Positions 49,167 through 57,971 of a stretch of DNA of 64,000 nt are shown one piece after another. Positions within the stretch are counted from its first letter, which is position 1; each line of letters starts with the position of its first letter. Source of the stretch: UKL13-2 sp038206765 (lineage in GTDB: Bacteria > Pseudomonadota > Gammaproteobacteria > Burkholderiales > Usitatibacteraceae); contig JBBRAM010000008.1 of NCBI GenBank assembly GCA_038206765.1, positions 62,001-126,000 of the forward strand, written 5' to 3'. Made by a program: the position numbers and the translations under genes. The notes beneath the pieces were generated by a model that worked only from the letters and a program-made list of their open reading frames with translations, ran no database searches and was not told the origin of the DNA.

Positions 49167-50021
49167 TCAAGAAGCGTCTTCCGCGAAGAGCGCCTCAACG
49201 GCTTTATGGTCAAACCGATATTCTTCGTTACACATATCATCTTTGACCACAATTTCGCCTTGGTCGGCGAGCATCGAATCGACTTCGGTGCGCCCTAACG
49301 ATCGCAACATATTTTTGACTTTGCTTTCGTCACGCCTGCAATCGCAAAAAACCGGCTTAGCCTCGTAAAGCCGAACGTCTTCTTCAGCGAAAAGGCGTTG
49401 CAACAAGACTTCGGCATCGAGTTGGATGAGTTCGTCGGCCTTAACCGAAGCAGCCAATTGCTCGACGCGAGCCCAGCCGTCGGGATCGCGGCTATCAGCC
49501 TTGGGCAATTTTTGCAGGAGTAACGCGCCCGCACCATCCGCGTTCGCGGCCAGCCATAAGTGCGTGGGCAATTGTTCGGATTGATCAAAGTAGTGTTCGA
49601 AACACTCTGCGACGCTTAGGCCTGATACAGGCACGATCGATTGATAAACTTGACCGGTTTCAGCATGTGCAACTGAGAGCGCGACCCGCCCGCCGCTGAC
49701 CCAATCGGCGAAGGTTGCAGCATCATTGTTTTCATCAAATGAGGCCATGCCGCGAATGCCCAAGGAATCGGTGCAATCGACAACGGCAAGCTTGGCGATT
49801 GCACCACCTTGGATCTGCAATGTAGCTCGGCCGGCATGCTTAAGCCCAGCGCCCACGAGCACAGAAACGCAGGCCATTTCGCCGATATAACTGATGACAT
49901 GCGGTGGATAATTGCGGGCGGCAATCAATGTGCGCCAGGCATCCGACAGGCGCACGACCTGGCCGCGAATATCGAGGTTTTCTAACGTGAAGCGGCGGCT
50001 GAAGTTTGTGGTTTTTTCCAT
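49167..50021 (-). CDS. hslO: Hsp33 redox chaperone, one zinc-ligand Cys replaced
   Basis: 284 residues. Hsp33 features: FTLENLDIRGQVVRLSDAW at the N-terminus, QGGAIAKLAVVDCTDSLGIR in the middle, and the C-terminal redox switch with CDC at Cys226/Cys228. The second pair is normally CxxC, but here the segment VVKDDMCNEEYRFD keeps only Cys264, with Asp261 at the first Cys position. Hsp33 binds unfolding proteins after oxidation. With three cysteines, zinc binding and activation may differ. It is 173 bases downstream of glmU, with a 14-bp tandem repeat in between. Confidence 0.9.
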   Translation of the reverse strand: MEKTTNFSRRFTLENLDIRGQVVRLSDAWRTLIAARNYPPHVISYIGEMACVSVLVGAGLKHAGRATLQIQGGAIAKLAVVDCTDSLGIRGMASFDENNDAATFADWVSGGRVALSVAHAETGQVYQSIVPVSGLSVAECFEHYFDQSEQLPTHLWLAANADGAGALLLQKLPKADSRDPDGWARVEQLAASVKADELIQLDAEVLLQRLFAEEDVRLYEAKPVFCDCRRDESKVKNMLRSLGRTEVDSMLADQGEIVVKDDMCNEEYRFDHKAVEALFAEDAS

Positions 50022-50056
50022 GATTGGAGTCTAGCAATTCTCAGGATGCGTCGAAC

Positions 50057-50112
50057 GAATTGCCTCAAAAGAATTGCCTCTAAAGAATTGCCTCAAACGG
50101 ATTGCTTTAAAC
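50057..50112. repeat. Short tandem repeat, 14-bp unit
   Basis: Four consecutive 14-bp units (GAATTGCCTCAAAA, GAATTGCCTCTAAA, GAATTGCCTCAAAC, GGATTGCTTTAAAC) lie just upstream of the hslO start, where copy number could affect its expression. Confidence 0.8.
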
Positions 50113-50194
50113 AAATGAAGCGCCGCGAGGCCGAGCGTTGGGTAGCAGTTTCGATTATTCACCACGGCCAATTTATTCACTGCAAGCGTGGTGG

Positions 50195-51607
50195 CTATTT
50201 TTTCTTCACCGGTCGCGCCCAGTTCGGTAGCGTCGTCTGCGATTTTTGATTCATCGTGAGTTCTCCCGCTGCTGCATCTTTCCATACTGTTGTGCCCGCT
50301 GCTATCGTGGCACCCTTGCCAACTGTGACCGGCGCAATTAATTGCACATCGGAGCCAATATGGACATTGTCTTCAATGACGGTGCGGTGTTTGTTTGCGC
50401 CATCGTAATTGCAGGTGATGGTGCCCGCGCCGATATTGACGTTTTTACCGACATTCGCATCGCCAATGTAGGAAAGATGATTGGCTTTGCTGCCCACGCC
50501 AATATCGCTCGCTTTGACCTCCACAAAATTGCCAATGTGCACATCGCTCGCAAGCGTGGTGCCAGGCCGCAGGCGGGCGTAAGGACCAATACGTGCGTTG
50601 GCGCCAACGGTGGCCGAATCAATATGCGTGAACGGCAAAATCTCTGTTCCCGCACCGACAGTACAATTTTGCAGGATGCAGTTAGCGCCGACTTTTACAT
50701 TTACAGCAAGATGTACGTTCCCTTCAAAAATGCAGTTCACATCGATTGAAACATCTTCATCTGCCGTGAGCTTGCCGCGCACATCAATGCGGGCCGGATC
50801 AATGAGCGAAACACCTTGCACCATCAGTTGACGGGCGTTTTCAAGCTGGTAGATGCGCTCCAATTGTGCGAGTTGATCTTTGCTATTCACGCCGATGATT
50901 TCGAATTCGGCATCCGCCGATAGCGTTTCGACCTTACACCCGTCGGCGACGGCAAGCGCAAGAATATCCGTTAGGTAATATTCCCCTTGCGCATTCCGAT
51001 TGTTTAAGCTGGGCAACCACTTGGCAAGCCACGCTGTTGGACAGGCGAGAAAGCCGGTATTAATTTCGGTGATCTGGCGCTGCGCGTCGGTGGCGTCTTT
51101 ATCTTCAACGATCGCGGTGACGTTACCTGTATCATCTCGCAAAATTCTTCCCAATCCTTTTGGGTCTTTGACGCGCATCGTTAGCCACGCCAACGTATTT
51201 TGTTTGGCGGCAGCAACTAATTTGGCGAGCGTGGCTGCGCGAATCAGTGGAACATCGCCGTAGAGAATGAGTGTCACGCCCTGTGGTGCAAGCTGTGGCA
51301 TCGCTTGCGCCACGGCGTGCCCGGTGCCAAGCTGGGGCTCTTGTTTTGCCCATAACAACGATTGACCGGAAAATGCTGCGCGTACCGCTTCGCCACCGTG
51401 ACCGTAGATTACGCAGACTTGATCTGGCGAAAGAGTATTTGCGGCATGAATCACATGCGCCAACATCGCTTTGCCCGCAATATGATGTAACACTTTTGGT
51501 AACGCCGACTTCATGCGCTTGCCTTGCCCTGCGGCCAGCACAACAACACTAAGAATGGATTTGCTTGAATCCTTCGATGGCGCTGATTCGTTATATGCGG
51601 AAGTCAT
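50195..51607 (-). CDS. glmU: Bifunctional GlmU, UDP-GlcNAc pyrophosphorylase/GlcN-1-P acetyltransferase
   Basis: 470 residues. The uridylyltransferase domain starts with VVVLAAGQGKRMKSALPKVL and continues with LILYGDVPLIRAATL. The left-handed beta-helix acetyltransferase domain (about residue 260 on) ends with LSYIGDANVGKNVNIGAGTI and TCNYDGANKHRTVIEDN. GlmU makes UDP-GlcNAc for peptidoglycan and lipopolysaccharide. It lies after the atp operon on the same strand, separated by the atp terminator and a 305-base gap. The N-terminus is about 15 residues longer than usual. Confidence 0.97.
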   Translation of the reverse strand: MTSAYNESAPSKDSSKSILSVVVLAAGQGKRMKSALPKVLHHIAGKAMLAHVIHAANTLSPDQVCVIYGHGGEAVRAAFSGQSLLWAKQEPQLGTGHAVAQAMPQLAPQGVTLILYGDVPLIRAATLAKLVAAAKQNTLAWLTMRVKDPKGLGRILRDDTGNVTAIVEDKDATDAQRQITEINTGFLACPTAWLAKWLPSLNNRNAQGEYYLTDILALAVADGCKVETLSADAEFEIIGVNSKDQLAQLERIYQLENARQLMVQGVSLIDPARIDVRGKLTADEDVSIDVNCIFEGNVHLAVNVKVGANCILQNCTVGAGTEILPFTHIDSATVGANARIGPYARLRPGTTLASDVHIGNFVEVKASDIGVGSKANHLSYIGDANVGKNVNIGAGTITCNYDGANKHRTVIEDNVHIGSDVQLIAPVTVGKGATIAAGTTVWKDAAAGELTMNQKSQTTLPNWARPVKKK

Positions 51608-51669
51608 TTTTGCAAACGCTCTTTTAAAATTCTTTGCGAAGTTTATAGTGCTTTTAAGAGTGATAATAA

Positions 51670-51697
51670 TTCTGCCAACAAATTTCTGCCAACAAAT
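51670..51697. repeat. Perfect 14-bp direct repeat upstream of glmU
   Basis: Two exact adjacent copies of TTCTGCCAACAAAT, about 65 bases before glmU. The 51608-51912 gap otherwise holds the AT-rich glmU leader and the atp terminator; no further gene is seen. Confidence 0.75.
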
Positions 51698-51819
51698 ATT
51701 TTATTTGTAGAATTTTCATCTGTCGTTTTTTAAACGGCAAACAAGCTGCGCTGCAAATGTGGCGCGGCGAAGAAAAGAATTTTGACGCGGGGGAAGACGG
51801 GGCAGTAGAAAAAGGCAAA

Positions 51820-51858
51820 ACAAAAAAGAAAAAGGCAACGGAGATTAGTCCGTTGCCT
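51820..51858 (-). terminator. Intrinsic terminator of the atp operon
   Basis: On the minus strand AGGCAACGGA and TCCGTTGCCT form a perfect 10-bp stem with a six-base loop, followed by TTTTTCTTTTTTG. It lies 54 bases after the atpC stop. Confidence 0.93.
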
Positions 51859-51912
51859 AAAATTGTATTTCGCCTCTAAACCGTTACGGCACTTTCATTG
51901 TACCGCAATTAT

Positions 51913-52329
51913 TTATTTTCTGCGCAGTTTTTGAATGGCTTGTAGCTGGGCAGCTAATTGAGCCAACTCGGCGACCACAAGCGCCCGATCCTGGCCGCTT
52001 GCGCGGTTAGCGAGCGCTTCCTCCGCTTGTCTTTTGGCTTCCACAACCTTGGCTTCGTCAAGATCGCGGGCACGAATGGAGGTGTCAGCAAGGATGGTTA
52101 ACGCTTTCGGCTGCACTTCGAGAATGCCGCCCGAAACATAAACTAATTCTTCTTCAGCTTGACCGACAACTTTAATCTTAACCGTACCCGGACGAATGCG
52201 CGTCATCAACGGTGTATGCCCCGGCAAAATACCCAGCTCGCCGAGCTCGCCAGGTGCGACGACCATCTCGGCTTCGCCTGAGAAAATGGCCTGCTCGGCC
52301 GAAACAATATTTACGTGCAAAGTTGCCAT
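51913..52329 (-). CDS. atpC: ATP synthase epsilon subunit
   Basis: 138 residues. The beta-sandwich N-terminal domain (MATLHVNIVSAEQAIFSGEA, then LGILPGHTPLMTRIRPGTVK) is followed by the helical hairpin (AKVVEAKRQAEEALANRASG). The subunit is part of the F1 central stalk and can inhibit ATP hydrolysis. It is the last gene of the atp operon and is separated from atpD by 145 bases that hold a strong stem-loop, and it is followed by the operon terminator. Confidence 0.97.
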   Translation of the reverse strand: MATLHVNIVSAEQAIFSGEAEMVVAPGELGELGILPGHTPLMTRIRPGTVKIKVVGQAEEELVYVSGGILEVQPKALTILADTSIRARDLDEAKVVEAKRQAEEALANRASGQDRALVVAELAQLAAQLQAIQKLRRK

Positions 52330-52438
52330 GCTAATTTCCGGTTACTTTCGGGTCTGATTCTGTTTTTGCTTTTCGGTTTAACGGTTTTTCGTTCACCAAA
52401 AAACGATCTGGCTCTGCCAGTCGTTTTACAAATCAAGC

Positions 52439-52468
52439 TCGACAAAAGTAGGTTTTCACTTTTGTCGA
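52439..52468 (-). other. Intercistronic stem-loop between atpD and atpC
   Basis: TCGACAAAAGT and ACTTTTGTCGA pair perfectly over 11 bp around an eight-base loop, six bases after the atpD stop. No T-run follows on the minus strand, so it is more likely an RNA processing or stability element than a terminator. Confidence 0.6.
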
Positions 52469-52474
52469 AACGGA

Positions 52475-53899
52475 CTAGTTCATTTTCTTTGCTTTTTCAA
52501 ATGCTTCATCAATGCCGCCGACCATGTAAAACGCTTGTTCTGGCAGCGCATCGCACTCGCCATCCACAATCATTTTGAAGCCGCGAATGGTTTCTTTTAA
52601 TGTCACGTACTTGCCGGGCGAGCCGGTAAATACTTCGGCAACGTGGAACGGCTGCGACAGGAAGCGCTGAATTTTACGGGCGCGGGCAACGGCCAATTTA
52701 TCTTCCGGTGACAATTCGTCCATGCCAAGAATCGCAATAATATCGCGCAACTCTTTGTAGCGCTGCAAGGTAGCTTGTACGCGACGGGTTACGTTGTAGT
52801 GCTCTTCCCCAATCACGTTCGGATCAATCTGACGTGAAGTAGAATCAAGCGGATCAACCGCTGGATAAATGCCGAGTGACGCGATATCGCGCGACAACAC
52901 GACGGTCGCATCCAAGTGAGCAAATGTGGTCGCAGGCGATGGGTCGGTCAAGTCATCGGCTGGCACATAAACAGCTTGAATGGATGTGATTGAACCAGTT
53001 TTAGTCGATGTAATACGCTCTTGCAAAACGCCCATTTCTTCAGCCAATGTAGGTTGATAACCCACGGCGGAAGGCATACGACCCAACAGTGCTGAAACTT
53101 CCGTTCCAGCCAGCGTATACCGGTAAATGTTATCGACGAAGAACAAAATGTCGCGACCTTCGTCACGGAATTTTTCAGCCATGGTCAAGCCGGAGAGCGC
53201 CACGCGCAAACGGTTGCCCGGTGGCTCGTTCATCTGGCCAAACACCATTGCCACTTTTGATTTCGAGAGATCATCTTTATTGATAACGCCAGCATCTGTC
53301 ATCTCGTGATAGAAATCGTTACCCTCACGGGTACGCTCACCGACACCCGCGAACACCGACAGACCCGAGTGCTCTTTGGCGATGTTGTTAATCAATTCCA
53401 GCATGTTCACTGTCTTGCCCACACCGGCACCACCGAACAAACCGACCTTGCCGCCTTTAGCGAACGGGCAGATCAGATCGATAACTTTAATGCCAGTCTC
53501 AAGCAAATCAACCGAAGGAGAAAGCTCATCAAACTTAGGCGCGGCTTGGTGAATCTCACGACGCTCATCTGATTGAATCGGACCTTGTTCGTCGATCGGG
53601 CGACCCAGCACGTCCATAATGCGGCCCAGCGTACCCATGCCGACCGGCACGCGAATACCGGCACCCGTACCGTTTACTTTCATCCCGCGACGGATACCGT
53701 CACTTGAGCCCATCGCAATGCAACGAACCACGCCGTCGCCGAGCTGTTGCTCAACTTCGAACGTTAGGCCTTTCTCGGCGAAGCTGGCCTGATCGCTATC
53801 TTGCAGCGTCAACGCTTCGTAAACTTTGGGGATGGAACCGTGGGGAAACTGAATATCCACCACCGCACCGATACACTGAACGACTGTTCCTTGGCTCAT
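52475..53899 (-). CDS. atpD: ATP synthase beta subunit
   Basis: 474 residues. Walker A is GLFGGAGVGKTVNMLELI, the catalytic Glu lies in FAGVGERTREGNDFYHEM, and Walker B is in DILFFVDNIYRYTLAGTEVS. These are the catalytic features of F1 beta, which forms ATP at the alpha/beta interface. One variation is YRYTLAGTEVSALLGRMP, where most families have Phe (FRFTLAGSEVS). It sits between atpG and atpC in the standard order. Confidence 0.98.
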   Translation of the reverse strand: MSQGTVVQCIGAVVDIQFPHGSIPKVYEALTLQDSDQASFAEKGLTFEVEQQLGDGVVRCIAMGSSDGIRRGMKVNGTGAGIRVPVGMGTLGRIMDVLGRPIDEQGPIQSDERREIHQAAPKFDELSPSVDLLETGIKVIDLICPFAKGGKVGLFGGAGVGKTVNMLELINNIAKEHSGLSVFAGVGERTREGNDFYHEMTDAGVINKDDLSKSKVAMVFGQMNEPPGNRLRVALSGLTMAEKFRDEGRDILFFVDNIYRYTLAGTEVSALLGRMPSAVGYQPTLAEEMGVLQERITSTKTGSITSIQAVYVPADDLTDPSPATTFAHLDATVVLSRDIASLGIYPAVDPLDSTSRQIDPNVIGEEHYNVTRRVQATLQRYKELRDIIAILGMDELSPEDKLAVARARKIQRFLSQPFHVAEVFTGSPGKYVTLKETIRGFKMIVDGECDALPEQAFYMVGGIDEAFEKAKKMN

Positions 53900-53990
53900 G
53901 ATCTATTCCTAAACTAAATTTAATTCGAATTCTATTTTATAAACGAAACGGCGATGTAACCGCGACGAAGCTGCAATATAACGACGTACT

Positions 53991-54866
53991 TTAAACAGCA
54001 GCCGCGCCACCAACGATTTCAGACAATTCCTTGGTAATCGCTGCTTGACGGGCTTTGTTGTAGGTCAGCTTCAAATCATCGATCACTTTTTTGGCATTAT
54101 CGGTTGCCGACTTCATCGCAACCATCCGCGCAGACTGCTCAGACGCAATGTTTTCCGATACCGCTTGGTAGACCACCGCCTCGATGTAACGCACCAACAA
54201 TTCATCCAACACCGCTTGCGGATCCGGCTCGTAAATGTAATCCCATGATGAATCCGGCGCGCCGAGTTTGTCACCGGTGAGTGGCAGCAATTGCTCGCAT
54301 ACCGGTTCTTGCCGCATGGTGTTTACAAACTTGGTGTAACAAATATAAAGCGCGTCGATTTTGCCCTCGGTAAACGCGTCCAGCTGAATCTTGACCGGGC
54401 CAATCATTTTGTCAAGATGCGGTTTGTCGCCTAAGCCCAACACATGCGAAACGACGGGAATACCATAGCGCTGTAAAAATGAGAAGCCTTTCGTACCAAT
54501 CGCCGTGGCTTGCACTTTCGCGCCGGGTTTTCCTACATCGCCTTCCCACTCTTTAACTTTGTTTACCATCAGGCGCATGACGTTGGTATTTAAACCGCCA
54601 CAAAGGCCTTTGTCGGACGTAACCATGATCACGCCGACGTTTTTTACAGCATCGTGCTTTACCAAAAACGGATGTTTGTAATCAGGATTGGCGTGCGATA
54701 AATTAGCAGCAACACTGCGAATTTTTTCGCCATACGGGCGTGCCGCGCGCATCCGCTCCTGCGCCTTGCGCATCTTGGCTGCCGCGACCATCTCCATGGC
54801 CTTGGTGATCTTGCGTGTATTTTCAACACTCTTGATCTTAGTGCGAATTTCTTTTGAACCTGCCAT
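53991..54866 (-). CDS. atpG: ATP synthase gamma subunit
   Basis: 291 residues. The N-terminal helix MAGSKEIRTKIKSVENTRKI and the C-terminal helix AMKSATDNAKKVIDDLKLTY, then NKARQAAITKELSEIVGGAA, form the coiled-coil rotor inside the alpha3beta3 ring. The central part has VMVTSDKGLCGGLNTNVMRL. Standard position between atpA and atpD. Confidence 0.98.
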   Translation of the reverse strand: MAGSKEIRTKIKSVENTRKITKAMEMVAAAKMRKAQERMRAARPYGEKIRSVAANLSHANPDYKHPFLVKHDAVKNVGVIMVTSDKGLCGGLNTNVMRLMVNKVKEWEGDVGKPGAKVQATAIGTKGFSFLQRYGIPVVSHVLGLGDKPHLDKMIGPVKIQLDAFTEGKIDALYICYTKFVNTMRQEPVCEQLLPLTGDKLGAPDSSWDYIYEPDPQAVLDELLVRYIEAVVYQAVSENIASEQSARMVAMKSATDNAKKVIDDLKLTYNKARQAAITKELSEIVGGAAAV

Positions 54867-54942
54867 TTAAAACCCTTTGCCAAACCTCTTTGTTCCACTT
54901 AAAACCTCGACGCGTTTTAAGCGGAATTGCTGTCTTGGTAAA

Positions 54943-56490
54943 TTAGTAAGCGCCCGTTTTCTTAAAGTCTGCTACGGCTGTATGCAATGCTTTTTCGTCG
55001 GCCTCAGTTAAATTATTAACCTTGTCGATGGATTCAATCAGCGTGGCATATTTCGATTTTACGAAGTCACGCAATGACTTTTCGAACGCAAGCGCTTTGC
55101 CAACTTCCACGTCATCCATGTAGTTGTTGTTTACTGCGAACAAAATCAACGCCATTTCCCAAACTTGCATCGGTGAATATTGACCCTGCTTCATCAATTC
55201 AGTCACCATTTTGCCGCGCTCGAGTTGCTTGCGAGTGGCCTCGTCAAGATCGGATGCAAATTGCGCAAATGCCGCCAATTCACGGTATTGCGCGAGCGCC
55301 AAACGTACACCGGCACCGGTGTCTTTGCGCTTCATAATTTTTGTTTGTGCGGCACCACCCACACGGGACACCGATACGCCGGCGTTAATGGCAGGCCGAA
55401 TACCCGCGTTAAACAAATCAGTTTCTAGGAAAATCTGGCCGTCGGTAATTGAGATCACGTTGGTCGGCACAAAAGCCGACACGTCACCGGCTTGGGTTTC
55501 GATAATCGGCAGGGCAGTCAATGAACCAGTCTTACCTTTAACCGCACCGTTGGTGAATTTCTCAACATACTCTTCGTTCACGCGAGCGGAACGCTCTAGC
55601 AAACGCGAATGCAAATAAAACACGTCGCCCGGGTAGGCTTCACGACCGGGTGGGCGGCGAAGCAGCAATGAGATTTGCCGGTAGGCAACCGCCTGTTTGG
55701 ACAAATCGTCATAAATAATCAGCGCATCTTCACCACGATCGCGGAAGTATTCGCCCATCGTGCAGCCCGAATATGGTGCGACGAATTGCATCGCGGCAGA
55801 TTCAGAAGCCGAGGACGCAACAACGATGGTGTACGACATCGCACCGTGTTCTTCAAGCTTGCGCACCACGTTGGCGATCGTCGATGCTTTTTGACCAACC
55901 GCGACGTACACGCAAGTGACGTCTTTACCTTTTTGGTTGATGATCGCGTCAATCGCCACCGCGGTTTTTCCGGTTTGACGATCACCAATGATTAATTCGC
56001 GCTGGCCACGGCCTACGGGCACCATTGCATCAATGGATTTTAAACCAGTTTGTAAAGGCTGCGAAACGGATTTACGTGCGATTACGCCGGGCGCAACCTT
56101 TTCGATAATGTCGGTCATCTTGGCATTAATCGGGCCTTTGCCGTCGATTGGCTGCCCTAAGGCATTAACGACACGGCCCTTAAGCTCAGGACCAACAGGC
56201 ACATCTAAAATGCGGCCGGTACATTTGACCGTATCGCCCTCAGAGATGTGCTGATATTCACCCAATACCACGGCACCAACGGAGTCGCGCTCCAAGTTCA
56301 GCGCTAGACCAAAGGTGCCACCCGGGAATTCGAGCATCTCGCCCTGCATCGCGTCGGCCAAACCGTGAACGCGGCAAATACCATCCGTCACAGAAATGAC
56401 AGTGCCTTCTGAACGCTTTTCAGCGGCAGCAGGAATGGCTTGAATTTTTGATTTAATCAGTTCGCTGATTTCGGCGGCATTGATTTGCAT
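54943..56490 (-). CDS. atpA: ATP synthase alpha subunit
   Basis: 515 residues. The non-catalytic nucleotide site has Walker A IIGDRQTGKTAVAIDAI, and the family signature is PAINAGVSVSRVGGAAQ. The N-terminus (MQINAAEISELIKSKIQ) would contact the delta subunit. It alternates with beta in the F1 head. It follows atpH on the minus strand after 76 bases. Confidence 0.98.
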   Translation of the reverse strand: MQINAAEISELIKSKIQAIPAAAEKRSEGTVISVTDGICRVHGLADAMQGEMLEFPGGTFGLALNLERDSVGAVVLGEYQHISEGDTVKCTGRILDVPVGPELKGRVVNALGQPIDGKGPINAKMTDIIEKVAPGVIARKSVSQPLQTGLKSIDAMVPVGRGQRELIIGDRQTGKTAVAIDAIINQKGKDVTCVYVAVGQKASTIANVVRKLEEHGAMSYTIVVASSASESAAMQFVAPYSGCTMGEYFRDRGEDALIIYDDLSKQAVAYRQISLLLRRPPGREAYPGDVFYLHSRLLERSARVNEEYVEKFTNGAVKGKTGSLTALPIIETQAGDVSAFVPTNVISITDGQIFLETDLFNAGIRPAINAGVSVSRVGGAAQTKIMKRKDTGAGVRLALAQYRELAAFAQFASDLDEATRKQLERGKMVTELMKQGQYSPMQVWEMALILFAVNNNYMDDVEVGKALAFEKSLRDFVKSKYATLIESIDKVNNLTEADEKALHTAVADFKKTGAY

Positions 56491-56566
56491 TTGAAACTCC
56501 GTTACTTGAATACTGTTTTAACGTCTATTAAATTCTGAATTTGGCTTGCGGATTTATTAGCCCAAC

Positions 56567-57103
56567 CTATTGCACCAACGCCTGCGCCATCTTGTTGAGC
56601 GTATCCCGTACCGAAGCGTGAACCACATCATCGCCGACCTGTACGCGCGCACCGCCGATCAAGGATTCATCGACAATGACATTGGCTTCTACGCGTTTTC
56701 CGTATTTCTTGGCGAGCGCATCGACCAAGCCGTTTTTATCAGCATCGGACAATGGGAACGCGCTAGTAATAGTCGCTTTGACCACGCCGTCGTGCTCGCG
56801 CTGCAAGCGTTGAAAATGCTCGGCAATGAATGGCAATAATGACGCTTTGCCGTTACCGATTAGTAACAACACGGCGTTCGCCAACGCATTTGGAACGTCA
56901 CCGCCGGCAACAGATGCCATTAAACCGGCTTTTTCGGCAGCGCTGACGTTGGGATTGCCAACCAGTGAAGCCATTTGTGCGTTCGATGCAATTGCGCCTA
57001 ACGAAGCCAATTTGGCACCAAACCCGGCCACGTCTTTGGCGTCCACGGCCGCGCGAAAAATCGCTTCGGCATAAGGGCGAGCAACGGTGGTCAGTTCAGC
57101 CAT
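56567..57103 (-). CDS. atpH: ATP synthase delta subunit
   Basis: 178 residues. The OSCP/delta N-terminal helical domain (LTTVARPYAEAIFRAAVDAK) and the C-terminal ESLIGGARVQVGDDVVHASV are typical. Delta joins the b-subunit stalk to the top of F1. The start shares one base with the atpF stop (TAATG), so the two are translationally coupled. Confidence 0.96.
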   Translation of the reverse strand: MAELTTVARPYAEAIFRAAVDAKDVAGFGAKLASLGAIASNAQMASLVGNPNVSAAEKAGLMASVAGGDVPNALANAVLLLIGNGKASLLPFIAEHFQRLQREHDGVVKATITSAFPLSDADKNGLVDALAKKYGKRVEANVIVDESLIGGARVQVGDDVVHASVRDTLNKMAQALVQ

Positions 57104-57573
57104 TACAATTGTGCTTTCAGTTGGCTCAACATGTCGGCATGGGTGGCTGCATTGATTTCACGCTTCAAAATCTTCTCAGCACCGGCAATTGCCAAAGCTG
57201 CCACCTGCTCACGCAACTGCTCTTTTGCCTTTTGCTTTTCCTGGTCAATTTGCGCATGCGCGGCCGCAATGATGCGATCTGCCTCGACCTTGGCCTGCAC
57301 CTTGGCAGCATCGATTTGCGCTTGGGCTTGCTTGTCGTTTAACGCTTTCATTTCAGTCGCCGTTTGACGCGCTTCTTTCATTAACGCGTCTTTCTGCTTC
57401 TGACCTTCGGCGAGAGCAGCTTTGCCTTTTTCGGCTTCAGCCAAGCCATCGGCGATTTTTCTGTTGCGCGTATCTATGGCGGTCATTAATGGCGGCCAGA
57501 TAAATTTATACGCAAATGCGATCAACAGAATAAACCACACTGCCATCGCAAACAACGTCGCATTGGGCATCAT
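57103..57573 (-). CDS. atpF: ATP synthase b subunit
   Basis: 156 residues. One N-terminal membrane helix (ATLFAMAVWFILLIAFAYKF) leads to a long charged helix (KQKDALMKEARQTATEMKAL onward) that dimerises as the peripheral stalk linking Fo to F1. Standard order between atpE and atpH, with a one-base overlap with atpH. Confidence 0.96.
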   Translation of the reverse strand: MMPNATLFAMAVWFILLIAFAYKFIWPPLMTAIDTRNRKIADGLAEAEKGKAALAEGQKQKDALMKEARQTATEMKALNDKQAQAQIDAAKVQAKVEADRIIAAAHAQIDQEKQKAKEQLREQVAALAIAGAEKILKREINAATHADMLSQLKAQL

Positions 57574-57614
57574 AACGACGACCCTTTCTTCAAATCAGTT
57601 GACGGTTAAGACGC

Positions 57615-57881
57615 TTACTTAATAACGCTAAGCAATGGATTGGCAAACGCGAAGAACATGGCGATACCAACACCAATCAAGAAAGCCGCGTCGATCAAAC
57701 CGGCCAACAAAAACATAAATTTTTGCAGCTGTGGGATCAACTCAGGCTGACGCGCTGCGGATTCCAAAAATTTGGAACCCATGATACCGATTCCGACGCA
57801 AGCGCCTAATGCGCCGAGGCCGATAATCATGCCGATGGCGAGAGCCATATTGGATTGAACGAGGGCGAGAAACTGTGCCAT
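57615..57881 (-). CDS. atpE: ATP synthase c subunit
   Basis: 88 residues forming a two-helix hairpin. The first helix is glycine-rich (GLGALGACVGIGIMGSKFLE) and the polar loop is ARQPELIPQL. The second helix holds the ion-binding carboxylate as Asp in LAGLIDAAFLIGVG, and the sodium-type Gln/Glu-Ser ligands are not seen, so this is a proton-type ring. Confidence 0.97.
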   Translation of the reverse strand: MAQFLALVQSNMALAIGMIIGLGALGACVGIGIMGSKFLESAARQPELIPQLQKFMFLLAGLIDAAFLIGVGIAMFFAFANPLLSVIK

Positions 57882-57971
57882 TTTATTTTCCTTTCGTTGA
57901 CGAGAGCGAGTTGCTAGTTTGAGATACGTAAAGTGTTAATACTAAGGTTGAAGCGAAACGATGACTGGCAA

